In this document: in pieces, positions 23,316-35,412 of the stretch
How the letters are laid out: the number at the start of each line of letters is the position of its first letter
Numbering within the stretch: position 1 is the stretch's first letter
Source of the DNA: Mermis nigrescens
Taxonomy: Eukaryota; Nematoda; Enoplea; Mermithida; Mermithidae
Assembly: GCA_036768485.1 (NCBI GenBank)
Contig: JAVLUZ010000644.1
Span: 1 to 64,000 of the forward strand
Reading direction: 5' to 3'
DNA: 64,000 bases
Notes under the pieces: model-generated
The model's input: only the letters and a program-made list of their open reading frames with translations
Told to the model about the DNA's origin: nothing
Databases searched by the model: none
Translations under genes and position numbers: made by a program

Positions 23316-24824
23316 TAGTGATCGACCAGGGCCCCGGCCCCGGCTATCTCCGGCCATTTTTCAGCATCCCCGGCCCCGGCCAGGGCAAGGTCAAAAAATG
23401 GCCGGGGCGGGGTAAAAGTTAGTGATTCGTATTTTGTACAGGATGTAATACTGCCACTTATTTATCAATCGGCAAGTGTTAATTTTGAGAACTGTACTGA
23501 TTCGACCATATGTATACTCAGTCCTTGTTATATATTTGCTACTGTGTATAAATGAGCTTTTACTGAATAAATGTTCAGGACAATCTGCATGTTTTCGATT
23601 CCTTCACTTAACTAATCAAACCAAATGCTACTTTTATCTCATTTATTCGTAGCTAGTGACTGAAATATTTAGAGTTGACATTGACAAACACGTTCTATTT
23701 CTAGTTGGATATTGTACGTTTTCAAAAAACTATTTTTACAAAAAACACTTTTACATTTAATTGAATGGGAACCGCCTGCTTTAAAACGTGTTTCGTGTGT
23801 AATAGTTATTAGGACGGAAGTTAATTCTAGGCGAATGTAAATTGCGCTGCAGAATTGCGTTCGATTCGATAAACTATATATGTCTCATTTATTACGTCCA
23901 ATACCTACTCCGCCCAATCGCTACATCATCTGTGATTTCACTACTTCTCTTTCTGGTTTTGTTAATAACAATTATTACTTCTGTTTTTCATCGGAGCTTT
24001 CTCATTTATATTTGAAGTGTTTGTTTCTTATTTTAACTTGCTTGGAAAATTTATGCTCTGTTAGGGCATTAACTGTGTGCAATCATTCTTACTCGCTTCC
24101 AAGGGGGGGAGTAAATCGGAAAAAAATTTTAAAGTCCCTTTTTAACCCTAAAAACGCTTGATATGCGTTTAAAACGCGATTTTTAAGCATTTCTGATAAT
24201 GCTCTTTCTTTCTAGAACATAAAAGCACGAAAAAATTTCGAAAAATTGCATTAAATAAGTCAAAAAGTGACTATTCAATGCCAATTCGGCTTGAAGCGCC
24301 AAAAATTTGACAATTTTGAGCCATTTGAACGCTACAAACGCTTAAATCTAAACACTTCCTATGATTTTTCTAAAAAAAGTGTGAATTCTGGCGGGATTCT
24401 TAGCGGGGGATGAAAGCTCAGAAACCCTTATTTCTGTATCATAATTTGCGAGCAATTGGATTCAATACGTGGAAGCTCCCAAGCACTTTGGCTGATGAAC
24501 ATGTAGAATGCGGCGCATGCAGCAGCAGTAGCAGTAGTTAGGATTCAAATGATACTGAGTGTGCTAATAGCAGCGACATAGAATTTATTGATGATTCAGA
24601 AGTAATAAAACTTCATTTGAAAAGGCACATCTAACTTTGCGCTTGCCGTTTACTACCGAATGGAGCAGTAGCTCATTATTTTTCTTCCTATGCCCACCCC
24701 AAGTATATATGTGTCATGCATAATATTTTCCTTGTCTGACTCCGGCCCCGGCCCCGGTCGGAGCCGGGGATTTTTTCAGCCCAGGTACTGCCCCGGCCAA
24801 AAAAGTCGCCCCGGTCGATCACTA
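23316..24824. mobile_element. hAT-type element with GGCCCC subterminal repeats
   Basis: A 1509-bp element with TIR TAGTGATCGACC at both ends, followed inward on each side by CCCCGGCCCCGG-type runs. Flanks are GTCCCGCA (left, also the right TSD of the B copy) and GTCCTGCA (24825-24832). TA-starting end plus 8-bp TSD fits hAT. No transposase is readable. A frame at about 24450-24634 (with NTWKLPS, ADEHVECGACSSSS, SSDIEFIDDSEV) holds one stop and may be a coding relic. A decayed family A copy lies inside. Confidence 0.82.
24110..24430 (+). mobile_element. Degenerate MITE family A, inside the hAT element
   Basis: Family A body without clear ends: TTTCTGATAATGCTC and TTTCTAGAACATAAAAGC, a decayed palindrome (TTCGGCTTGAAGCGCC) and TTTGAGCCATTTGAACGC. 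No TSD. Confidence 0.6.
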
Positions 24825-25059
24825 GTCCTGCACTATTTAAGCAATAAAAAATGTATTTTTTCAAAATTTTACGTTTTTGACGGAAAAAGGCTCAAAATGC
24901 GCGCGAAGCGCTTATTTTTCAACTTCCCCTGCAATGAAATGATAGAAATCTCCAAAAGATAGAAGAAATCGGGGCGAAGCGCCGAAGTTTTCGATTTTAT
25001 GCCGCAGAGCAGCATCATGCGACCATATTGCTCAGTTTTTGAACATGTCGAAATTTTCT

Positions 25060-25335
25060 CCAACGGGCGGAATTCCATCCCCTTCTCCCCCACGGGCTAC
25101 GCCAGTGATTATGAATTTGATGATGAACTTTGACCATTTTAGGGTGAATTCAGAAAACCGTGATTTGGCTGATTTTGTATAAATTTCAACGTTACGATTC
25201 AAAATTGAAGTGCTCTTTTCATAAAATTTTTCGAGGCTCTGCCCCTGACCCCCCTGGAGAAGGCGCTTGAGCGCGCTAATCCAGACCCTCCACCCCTTGG
25301 AGAGGGGGTGTTTCTTGGATTCTAACCATATTGAA
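25060..25335 (-). repeat. Dispersed repeat family J, copy 1
   Basis: Contains GGCGCTTGAGCGCG (imperfect palindrome), GTATAAATTTCAACGTTACG and a C-rich end (CCCCTTCTCCCCCACGGGC). Reverse complements of these segments recur at 26430-26620 and 26985-27200. Ends are not resolved. Confidence 0.5.
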
Positions 25336-25941
25336 GGCATCTGGGTAGCAAAATTTACAAAGTGTGCAGCTCTATTGGTCGTAAAACGTCTTTTTTAAAT
25401 TAATCCTTAATTAATCCTTTGGTCCCCCTTTCAGTGTTTAAAAAACTGATCATGCTTACACCCTCCCCCGAAACAAAATCCCGGATACGGGCCTGGGTAC
25501 AGTAAAAAGATTTTATGGTTCATGCAATAATTTATTGAGCACTTTTCGATGCTTTCTGTCGATTTTTGCAGCACTAGGCATAATTTTGACCGTAATCATA
25601 ATATATGGATTTTCCGAACATTTTTTGACACTTTTGGGAAATTTAGGGGCTCCTCCCTTATCAGAAAATTCTGGATCCGCCATTGATCACAGGTAACAGG
25701 AGTTTTTTAGAAGCCCGTGTGGTAGTTTTTACGGCCCGTTTTTCTTTTTCTATTCCCTTTGTACGGGAATGATGGTTTTTCTCAAGAGCTGTAGTATTCA
25801 TAGGCGTGGCCAGGATTTTTCCTAGGGGAGTCTGAAAAATTTTTAGCTTAAAATTCGGCAAAAAGGTATAATAGGTAATGCGCATTAGTTATGAAGTAAC
25901 ATAATGTCATTTTTGGTTTTTACTGTTTACGTCGTCTTGCG

Positions 25942-26341
25942 CAGGCATGCACAGCGTGGGAATTTCAAAGGGAAGGTGAAATTTTAAAGCGTCTTTTTTG
26001 GTTTCCAAAAATGGTCAATACGACGCGTCAAAAGCATTCTTTTTCGTCGTTTCTGACGACGTTCTACCTTTCTAGAGCATAAAGACTGAAAAATTCTGAA
26101 AAAAATTCAAAAAGTCTAAAAAAATTGAACAAAATATAGTCAAAACATGAGTGTATGGCGCAAAGCGCCAATAACTTGACACTTTTGAGCAAATAGATTG
26201 CTAAAACCGCTTAAAAAGCGCCTTTTCTACGACTCTTCAGGAAATTTTTGAAAACTGTTGAAAAATAGCGAATTCTCGGGGGGGGGGGGTGGATGAAAAT
26301 TTTTCTGAAGCGGGGGGCATGAACTACCAAGATCAAGTATG
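25942..26341 (+). mobile_element. MITE family A, copy 3
   Basis: A 400-bp copy starting CAGGCATGCACAGCGTGGG and ending GATCAAGTATG. TSD GTCTTGCG / GTCCTGCG (7/8). It carries the palindrome as ATGGCGCAAAGCGCC and an 11-G run near its right end. Confidence 0.85.
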
Positions 26342-26399
26342 GTCCTGCGACAATTTAAATGCATATACATCAAAACAAAATTTTTCACAATTATTGCTG

Positions 26400-27205
26400 C
26401 ACTTTTCGCATATTTTATTACTCGGTTTAGGGCATTAGATAAGGGAGAATGCAAGGGAAAACCTCTCCTCTGGTCTGGGGGTGTGGGATGGCGCGCTCAA
26501 GCGCCTCCAGCGGGGTCCAAAAAAGTTGCAGAATAAGCAATAAAATCTTGAAATATAACATTAAAATTTTCATAAAATCGTCAGAATCTTTGTTCTGAAT
26601 TTAGCCAATAACTAGGTAAAATTAATTGGCGCGAAGCGCTGCAGAATGACTAACAGAATGCTCAAACGCATGAAATGCGAATCTTTCATAAACTGTCATC
26701 GTGTACTATGCAGCTTTTTATGACGGCAAAAGCTCTGCGGCTCTTATTGACAAAACTAGAAGACATCGGCTGGGTGTTGTTTTGTTGTATTTATGTCACC
26801 GTGTTTGTAGCAGGTTGATTATCAATGTGAGTCATACTCAGAATTTTTGTCGATATGTCGAATTTCGGTTCACATTTCGGTAGGCCCATCTCCAGGATTT
26901 GGTTTCTGGGGGGGAATTTTAAAAAACGAGGGGGACCAAAGTATGAGTTCTAGGAGAAAGTGTTACGACCGCTAGAGCTGCTCACGTTTAAAATTTTTGC
27001 TTCTCGGTACCTCAGATATAGGGAGAAATCAAGGGACACTTTCTCTTATAGGACTGAGGGATATGGGGTAACTGACGTGCTCAAGCGCCCTTCAACGGGG
27101 TCCGAAGCTAAGTCCCGTAGAATTTTTAAAATTAGCACTTTAATTTTGGATGATAACGTTAAAATTTTCACAAAATCAGCCGAATCGTTGTTCTGAATTC
27201 AGCAT
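26400..27205 (+). repeat. Dispersed repeat family J, copies 2 and 3
   Basis: Two related segments, about 26430-26620 and 26985-27200. Both have a GCTCAAGCGCC motif, a CGGGGTCC(A/G)AA segment, TAACATTAAAATTTTCA or a close variant, and TTGTTCTGAATT(T/C)AGC. A GGCGCGAAGCGC module lies between them at 26630. Ends not resolved. Confidence 0.5.
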
Positions 27206-28037
27206 AATAGAAAACTCATCATCATCGCCAAAAATTGTCATTCTTGCTTCTTGCCTAAATCTCATTTTCTGTGTAAAACCTTATGCTAATTACGAATTAG
27301 TGACGGGACGTGAATCAATGGAATGACACTTTTTACGCGCGCCTCACAAGGTATATTGATAAATCAAAGTTTGCCAATCTAGATTCAAATATGTTTTACT
27401 TTGGGAAAGAAGCAATTAAGTCAGGAAGATCGTTCCAATTTGCATTATATTCGTGAAAGAAATCAAATTTGTTAATCGGAATGAGCGGCAGGCTGTTTAA
27501 AGACAGAATATTAATAAGTTGTTTACACCGCGAACTTGGGGTTAAGTAGATTGCAATGAATGGTTAGATTTAAGCGATTTTATGTTAAAAAAGTAAGGCA
27601 TGAGTAAAGGAAAAAATCGTTCTCAGATTTTATTTCGAAAAGAGGAGCACGTGCCATGCTCCCCCTACACCCGTGGATACGGGCCTGCATTTCAAATTTT
27701 GGTTAATTTTTTGAGGGTCTGAACAAAAGACGTTCAAAATTGGAGCGCGTATCTTGAAAAACCAGAGTTTTTTGCAAAAGGTTCCATAAGACTTAGTGTA
27801 CAGCGACGGTACGGCACCAGCTCTAATGTGTCTTTCTACATTCTATACGTATAAATTTAATGTATATATTTCTAGAAACATTATTACTGCCTTCTGTCTG
27901 CTATTTAAAACTATACGTTCCGACTTTTACTAATGCACTTTAGCCTAATTCTGAAGTTTCTTAGAATAAAAAAATATCAATACGGGGCGAATTATCGGAA
28001 ACCTTTGGTATTCTACTTCTTTTCAAGTTGAAAAATC

Positions 28038-29515
28038 GATTACTGGAAAATTGCTCGCCAACAATTGCTCGACAACAATTGCTTCTAACAATTGCTCGCC
28101 TAGCAATTGCTCGCCTAACAATTGCTCGCCAACAATTGCTCGACAACAATTTCTTCCCAACAATTGCTCGCCGAGCAGTTGCTCGCTTATCAATTGCTCG
28201 CCTAGCAATTGCTCGCCGAACAATTGCGCGCCAAACAATTGCTCGCTGAACGATTGCTCGCCGAACAGTTGCTCACCGAACAATGCTCGCCACAACACTA
28301 CTCCCCAGCAATTGCTCGCCAATTACTTGTCAAGCTTAACTCACTTATATGAATTAACATGTTCGCTTTTCATCAAGTAATATTCTATTTATCTAAAATT
28401 ATGCGCGTTACAGGGGAGGTCGGGTAGCCATTCTCAACCGTCCCCCAATCTCGCTCCACCACAAAAGGCGAAAAATTACATTCTTAGGCCATGATTTTTC
28501 CTATATTATTGAGCTAAAATTGAAGGCCATTCACCCTTCACCGTAAAACCGTAAATGGTCAGCTGCATATAGATGATTTCGGGGGTGGGGGGTTCGGGGG
28601 AGGTTCCCCCAGAAAAATTTTAACTCCCTCAGAATTTGCGATTTTTCGAAACTTCCCAAAAAATTTTCTAAAAATTCGTAGATAAGAATAAGATGCTTCT
28701 TTAAGCTTTTATAGCTACATATCCACTTGAGCTACATATCCATTTGCTTAATGGAGTCAAATTTGTGCCATATACTCATGTTTTGACTATATTTTATTTA
28801 ATTTTGTCGACTTTTTTGATTTTTTTTTGAAATTTTTCAATGATTTATGCTCTAGAAAACTAGAGCTTTGTCAGAAACGCCGATAAACGATGTTTTTGAC
28901 GCACGCGTACCTATTATTTTTGGGCCGAGAAAAGGCACTTCTTAATTCCCCTTCCCAAGAACTCCCATGCTGTGCATGTCTTGTCAGCTGTTTCCCACCC
29001 TTAACTTTGAGCCATTACATGTATGAGCCGCTAAGTGCAATAAAATTGCTTGCAGATAATCAGATTATAAATGCAAATGCAATGACTCAAAAATGTGGGT
29101 GTGAGACAGCCGACGATTTAAATGGCCTGAAAATGCAATTTATCGCCTAAATCTTGTGTTGAGGCGAGATCGGGAGGTTGACTGGCTGGAGAATCCATCA
29201 CCCAATGTCCCCTGTGACGATTGTGATTTAGACAAATACATAAAATAACACTTGATAAAAAGCATGCGTAACTAAACCGAATCAAGCTTGACAAGTGATT
29301 GGCGAGCAATCGCCTGATGGACAATTGTTTGGCTAGTAATTGTCACGCGAGCAGTTGTTAGGCGAGCAATAGTTCGGCGAGCAATTGTTCGGCGATCAAT
29401 TTTTCGGTGATTAATTATCCGGCGATAAATTGATAGGCGAGCAATTGCTAGGCGAGCGATTGCTAGGTGAGCAATTTTTGGAGAGCAATTGATGTCGAGC
29501 AATTATCCGGACAAG
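28038..29515. mobile_element. Foldback element FBa
   Basis: A 1478-bp element whose arms are the same minisatellite in opposite orientation. The left arm, 28050-28330, has about 14-15-bp units CAATTGCTCGCC(T/G)AA; the right arm, 29290-29505, has GGCGAGCAATTG units. The arms end inward in matching unique sequence (TTACTTGTCAAGCTT / AAGCTTGACAAGTGATT). Outer ends are GATTACTGGAAAATTGC and the complement of CCGGATAATTGC. Flanked by an 8-bp direct repeat, GAAAAATC, at 28030-28037 and 29516-29523. No ORF of its own; a family A MITE is nested in the centre. The architecture resembles Drosophila Foldback elements. Confidence 0.75.
28566..28982 (-). mobile_element. MITE family A, copy 4, inside FBa
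   Basis: A 417-bp reverse copy from CATATAGATGATTTCGGGGG to CCATGCTGTGCATGTCTT with a perfect 8-bp TSD, GTCAGCTG, at 28558-28565 and 28983-28990. It inserted into the centre of the foldback element and is therefore younger. Confidence 0.88.
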
Positions 29516-29523
29516 GAAAAATC

Positions 29524-30559
29524 TTTTTACCGTCTTAAGCACTATTTTATAGCTTTCTTTGCGGACACAATTTGGCAGCTGTAAAGACCTTGGACTCACA
29601 AGGTTAGGGTAAACAGGAAAGGGTGAAATATTAAATTTATTCTACAGTAATTAGGTACTACCTTACTTAACAAAATCAGGCGTAAATTGCTTGAACATAC
29701 ATTATTTTGGGCCGAAATCCCGATAATACATAACTTTCTGACCTTTCAGTGGGGGAATACCACTATACCACCCTCTCACATATTCCCATAGTTGGGGTGA
29801 GGGGGTATAACCCTTACTTCAGGGTCCAAGACTCGAATCACTGTCAGACGATTTTGAGCTATCAAACATTTTCTGCATGATTTTCGGGTACGAAAGTAGC
29901 AAAGATAATAATATTTTTAGCGCTTCGCGCCAACTAGTTGATTTCTGTTTTGTTTACCCATAACATGCCTAGAATGAAGTTATTATGATCTGAAAAGTCA
30001 AAATTACCGATTTAATAAACAAAAGTGACGAAACTATTCAGAATTAAACAGAAAGTGCTAAAAAATGCAGGTTTCCACATTAAAACATCTTATATAGGAA
30101 ACTCTAAATTTAGTGGTCCCAAATTTTAGGGTTTTACCCCTCCCCTGAAGTTTTGACCTTGGGAAACTATGCTCTCACTCCTCCCTATGTGCATGTGTCA
30201 TACAGAAGAACCCATGTTTTCTGCGCTTACAAAAAGTATACGTACCCGCGCAGATGCCTGATTAGTAATTCCTGCCTTAATATAGTTAGTAGCAGAAATC
30301 TTATATTGGTAAACAAAGTTCTTGTAAACAATCATTAATTAGTTTTATTTTCATGCTGTCTGCTACTTTTGCAGAACGTTCGTTTTATTCGTGGCGATAT
30401 AAGTCTTTCCTTAAGTGTGGATTTATCTTTGCATAAAGTTAGGGTCTGAAAAGATGACATTTCGAAATTTATCTTATCTTAATTTAGCGTAAGATTTGTC
30501 ACGAAATAAAGAATTAGAATAGTCTATATAGAATCTATTTATGCGGTAATTGAGTGTTT
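29524..30559. other. Non-coding stretch with repeat fragments
   Basis: 29700-29960 has fragments resembling the A/D families (GGGGGAATACCACTATACC, GCGCTTCGCGCCAACTAG) without readable ends. The rest shows nothing recognised. Confidence 0.35.
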
Positions 30560-30770
30560 TTTGCATTTCTAGGCTTCTTCAACACTGTTTCGGTGTTTCT
30601 AAGGATAATTAAATCTTAGGCGCTTTAATTTTAGAAAGTTAACACTTTTGAGCGAGCAGCTAATATTACTTTTCTTTTAAATTTTTTGGAAAATCGCGGA
30701 TTCTGCAAGGGAGGGGGTGAAAACTTTTCTGGGGAGTCAAACCCCTCAGATCATACACGAGCTTTATCCT
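30560..30770 (+). mobile_element. Truncated MITE family A copy
   Basis: Right half of family A: ACACTTTTGAGCGAGCAGCTA, AAATCGCGGATTCTG, a GGGAGGGGGTGAAAAC run and GATCATACACGAG. The left half is missing or unrecognisable. Confidence 0.55.
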
Positions 30771-30777
30771 TCGCCTT

Positions 30778-31222
30778 CATACAAGAGCATGAGGGGTGAG
30801 AGGGAGGTATTATACCCCCGAGCTCTAAAAAACTGATAAATATACTGCTATTTTGGCCGGAAAAGTATTGCTACATATGCTTTTCTAGGCTTAGAAAATT
30901 AGCAATACATAGTTTTTTGGGCTCAGAAAACTAGTAAATAGCCTCATTAGGACTCAGAAACTTACGGTGTGAGCTCAGAAATGCTATATAGTTGTGTTTT
31001 CTGAGTTCCAGAAGGATATATAGGTACTTTCTTGACTCCAAAAAGGGCTAAATAGCTATTTTAGTCCAAAAAGGCTATTGTAGCTATGTTTGTGAGTCCA
31101 AAAAGGCAATATAGCTAGTCTTTTGAGCCCAAAAAGGCTATATAACCGCTTTTACGAAGCACTTAGCTATCTACCAATTTTTGATTTTCACTTCTCTGAA
31201 AGTTTGACCTTGCGCACCTATG
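30778..31222 (-). mobile_element. MITE family C, copy 1
   Basis: A 445-bp element from CATACAAGAGCATGAGGGG to CCTTGCGCACCTATG. The interior is a degenerate tandem array of 40-45-bp units containing GCTATATAGC beside TTTTTGGGCTCAGAAAA. Flanks TTCGCCTT / CTCGCATT match 6/8. Confidence 0.75.
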
Positions 31223-31447
31223 CTCGCATTGCTAATATTTTTTCGACTCGCTTGGTTACGGCCGCCATTTTCTTATCTGAGCCTCCTTTTAACGGTAATC
31301 AACTGTTTTAACATAATGTGTGTATTCTTTTAAGATATTTTCATAACATAAGATTGTTTATTATTCTAACATCATTTACGTGAGAAATGATAAGAAATGG
31401 CGTCCGCCATACCTGGGCAATCCATTTTGGTTCTGAAGGTACCGGGG

Positions 31448-31915
31448 TCTCTTTTGTTGAGGTTGGTTGGTTGGTTGTTTGATTGGTTAGTTGGTTGGTT
31501 GGTTGGCCGGTTAGTTGGTTGGTTGGTTGATTGGCTAGTTGGTTGGTTGTTTAGCTGGTTGGTTGGTTGTTTGGTTAGCTAGTTGGTTGGTTGGTTGACT
31601 AGTTGATTGGTTGAGCGGTTGGTTGGTTGTTTGTTTGTTTGGCCAGTTGGTTAGTTGTTTGGTTGGGTAGATGGTTGTTTGGTTGGCTAGTTGGCTAGTT
31701 AGTTCGCCGGTTAGTTGGTTGGTTAGTCGGCTGGTTGGTTGGTTGTTTAGCCGGTTGGTTGGTTGTTTGGTTGGCTAGTTGGCTAGTTAGTTGGCCGGTT
31801 AGTTGGTTGGTTAGTCGGCTAGTTGGTTGGTTGTTTAGCCGGTTGGTTGGTTGTTTGGTTGGCTGGTTGGTTGACCGGTTAGTTGATTGGTTGGTTGGCT
31901 AGTTGGTTGGTTGTC
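31448..31915. repeat. TTGG-based minisatellite
   Basis: About 470 bp of TTGG tetranucleotide units with GTTTGGTTGGCTAGTTGG-type variants. A higher-order repeat of about 90 bp is visible (31680-31770 resembles 31765-31860). Frames such as GWLVGWLV are repeat products. Confidence 0.88.
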
Positions 31916-31929
31916 TCATTTTCTCACTT

Positions 31930-32943
31930 CTTTATTTTTGGGTCAAAAAATTCTACCCCCCATCAACAACTGTTTTTTTCTGGCGCCACCCAACTGGGGT
32001 TCTGAAGGTACCGAAGTGCCTTCTGGCGCCACTCGGTGGCGCAGGTGGCGCGGCATTGCCCACCTATGGCGTCCCCACTTATTTAGAAAAAAACTTTCTA
32101 CTTTGAAGATGTCCGCATTACAAGTACATTTTTGCACACGCAAGTCGATTCCTTTCTGCTGAAATGCACGTATAATATACGTAGTTGAACTTTCATAGTA
32201 CTCCGTTTATGACTCGAGTTCAACTCGAACTTATAGAGCATTTTATTTTGTCGTTCCGCACGTATTTTTCCTATTAATCAATTTTGTGACGTATCTTGTG
32301 CGTCATGGTTGTTTATTTTTTAAAAGACTACACTCGTCTGAGCAAGATAATTAGATCACCGCGAAGTTTATATTAAACGCTCAGCTAGTGGCGTGATCGC
32401 TATTACTTACTTTTTATGATAATGCTATACGCTTAAAAACGTTGTTTATACTTTTCTAACTTAGTTCACGTTACTTTGAAACTTGAAGAATTTTGTAATG
32501 TTTTATTCAAAATCAAGAACAGAAAGATTCTTATTAGTAAGCTTGACTGAAAGAGAAATAAGTATCAGAAACGAATTAAATTCTAATTTTCCTGAAAAAG
32601 TGCACAAAATAATACTAGAACAGTAGATTAGGGTAGATTCTTTCATGCTTTAATAAAATGTTTTGCACAGTTTTTGTTGAAAACTTGATTTTTTATAATA
32701 GTAACCGGCCTTTCCTATCCGGACGCGTCTAGGCGTGATCGACTTGGAAGTAAATGGTCGGAAAATGTGTCAAATTATGAAAAATTATTTACTATTTTTA
32801 GAAATTTGACGATTCTGTGGATTCAACCTTTTTTGTATAGGAGCGACAAACCTCCAGGATAATGTATTTTTCTATCAAAAATGCTAATGATCCTTGCTCA
32901 TAGACCGCTTGCGCTGCGCATCTGTGGTTCGACGACTCTCTAA
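31930..32943. other. Non-coding stretch
   Basis: 31960-32080 has D/F-like end sequence (CTGGCGCCACC, GGTTCTGAAGGTACC), and GGTTCTGAAGGTACCG also occurs at 31429, just left of the TTGG array. This hints at a flanking direct repeat around the array. Otherwise nothing recognised. Confidence 0.35.
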
Positions 32944-33392
32944 CAGTGCTTTTTTGTACAAGAACCGTTTGTACATGTAAAAAGATGGTACCTAAAAGTC
33001 TTTGTATATTTTGTACACACAAATTTTTGGGTACTATAATACGGTACGGTAGCGATTCCAATGTGGTAGAAACAGAGTTGCTAGACCTTTGGTAGTGTAT
33101 TTTAGCAAATTTCTGGGTCTCTGAGGGCAAAAAGCACTAAGAATCGTCTTAAAACGGCACGAAGCGCCGAAAAATTTGACATTTTTTCTTTCCAAATACA
33201 ATTTCTGCCATTATAAATATATATAGAACACAATTACTCATTTCGGCGCGAAGCGCCGAAAATTTTTGCTAATTTTAGACCTTTTTTGCAATTTTTGTCC
33301 CCCCCCAAATCTTTGTAATGTATATACAAAGACGGTCCCGAAAAGTCTTTGTACATCGGGAAAAATTTTTGCCGAATACAAAAAAAACCGTG
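32944..33392 (+). mobile_element. hAT-type MITE family B, copy 3
   Basis: A 449-bp copy starting CAGTGCTTTTTTGTACAAG and ending AAAAAAAACCGTG. Perfect 8-bp TSD CTCTCTAA at 32936-32943 and 33393-33400. It holds two palindrome modules, one nearly perfect: TTTCGGCGCGAAGCGCCGAA. Confidence 0.93.
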
Positions 33393-33554
33393 CTCTCTAA
33401 GATGATTAATTTAAAAAAGTCATGTTTTTAATTAAGAAAGCGGCAAAACTTCATTTCCAGTCAAGAAAAAAGAAAGCAAAGGCTAAAAATTCGAAAAAAT
33501 ATTGGGAAAGATTATTATCTGACTCTTGGGGCAGGTGACTACTCTGGTTAGGTA

Positions 33555-33950
33555 CAGACGTGTTCTTGGAGGGATTTAACCCCCAGAATGGCAACTGACC
33601 ACCTGCAAAATGGCTGCGACCCCCGCGGAATTATCGATTTTCTGTAAAAGTTGGTAAAAGTTCTAAAAAGTATGCCCTTTTTAAGTGTTTTTCGCTCATT
33701 TTGGCTCAAAAATCTCAAATTTTCGGCGCTTCGCGCCAACACATTTTCTTGACCTTTTTTATTTTATTAAGTCAATTTTTTAAATTTTGTTGAAATTTTT
33801 CACGTTTTTATATTCTAGAAAGAACGAGCATTGTCTGAAACGTCAAAAACAGTATTTTTGATGTGTACTTATCTTTTTTAGCCCAAAAAAGGCACTTTTA
33901 AAAAAATTTATGGGCCTGACCCCCCAGAATTCCCATGCTGTGCATGTTTG
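33555..33950 (-). mobile_element. MITE family A, copy 5
   Basis: A 396-bp reverse copy from CAGACGTGTTCTTGGAGGG to CATGCTGTGCATGTTTG. TSD GTTAGGTA / GTTTGGTA (7/8). The palindrome is present as TTCGGCGCTTCGCGCC. Confidence 0.85.
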
Positions 33951-33958
33951 GTTTGGTA

Positions 33959-34492
33959 TCTCATTGCCCAAATCGCTGTTGACTCATATTTAATGCAGAT
34001 TATCGTGGGCTTATTCTTTAATGAGTGTAGTACATTGTGTAACTAGAACAACACTGCGTTCACTAAAACGGAATTTTTTAGCTTAGTTGCGTGCTCAATA
34101 TACCAGTGCTTTGCTTAATGGTTTCCTGTAATTCTAATAGAAAATTGTGGTTTATATGCGTCATTGCCTTAGGTCTTATTTTACGGGCTATTTACATTTC
34201 CTCTCGCTTGGGCATTAAATTTCTTATTTTCATCTTATTTTTCTGAGGTTGCCTAGTAACCACTTCATTATTGGAATGCGGTATTCGATTTCCTTTCATT
34301 CGAATAGAGAATAATTGTATTGTGGTGAAATTTCTGGTACGGCAAATTACGCACAATAAATAATGCAAATAACGGTTTACACTTACACACTTAGTACAGC
34401 GGCTTAATTAGCTTGAACTTATGCTTATTTCATCGGCGAATTTAAATGTAAAAACTACGATTTATAAACACTAACCATTTTCACATTCAGGC
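33959..34492. other. Non-coding stretch
   Basis: AT-rich, no repeats or exons recognised. Confidence 0.35.
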
Positions 34493-34835
34493 CTTAGGTG
34501 CGCAAGGTCAAACTTTCAGAGGGAACCAAAAATCGGTGGGTAGCTACATGCTTCGTAAAAACGGGTCCATAGCCTTTTTGGGCTCAGGAAATTAACTATA
34601 TAGCCTTTTTGGGCTCAGAAAACTAGGTAAGCTATATAGCTTTTTTGGGCTCAAAACAGTTACGACTTACATAGCCTTTTTGGACTAAAAATAGCTATTT
34701 AGCCCTTTTTGGAGTCGAAAAATAGCTATTTATCCTTTTTAAACAAAAAAATACAAGTATACATAGCATTTCTGAGCTCGCACAATAAGTTTCTGAGTCC
34801 GAAAAAAGCTATATAGCAAGTTTTCTCATTTTTTC
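34493..34835 (+). mobile_element. Truncated MITE family C, copy 2
   Basis: Starts with the family's right-hand end (CTTAGGTGCGCAAGGTCAAA) and continues through units of TATATAGCCTTTTTGGGCTC. The distal end (CATGCTCTTGTATG in copy 3) is missing, so no TSD. Confidence 0.7.
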
Positions 34836-35412
34836 TGCTATTCCAATTTATAGCCCAGCTTATTTAATGACTAGGCTCTGAGTCTATTACACGAAGCTGC
34901 TTGACTGCCAGGTATTCTCGCATTTTGAGAATGTTCATTTTACTATTTTTTCAATGATCACTCTCCTGTACGCAACAGGTAGCCTCTGCGACATGACGTT
35001 CTTGTTCTTCATTAAAGTTGCGCTTTTTCTTTTTATCTACGCTTAAATTTCACTGTTTATTGATTCTATAGATTGACACTGATGAGCCGCTTAGAACAAG
35101 ATTTTTCTGGTTTAATTAGTAGTATAGGTGCCAGATTGCACTAAATTGCTGTCTTTCTTTTCGCATCGCACATCACTTACCTTGCGAGAATACACAAAGC
35201 GCTCACAATTATTGCCGGCATACAGCTCTGCTTACAAGTGAGTTATAATATGTAGCTTACGTCATTATGTCATTATTTGTCTCTTCGGTCGATTTTCAGT
35301 CCTTTATTTACTTTCACTTTCGCTATGTAATTTTTAAAAAAAACTAAAAAAATTTACAGTAGTCGCATTAGAGCGTCCTACTTTACATAAAGAATTACGC
35401 ACTTTTTATTCT

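Noticed and set aside
23330..24835. Two separate GGCCCC repeats as independent CpG-type promoters
   Set aside because: They are the subterminal repeats of one hAT element with matching TIRs and TSD.
28038..28330. CRISPR-like array
   Set aside because: Units are contiguous with no unique spacers and the host is a eukaryote.
28023..28380. Asn/Cys/Ser-rich and Glu/Gln-rich ORFs over the CAATTGCTCGCC array
   Set aside because: Repeat-encoded frames in a foldback arm, not a protein.
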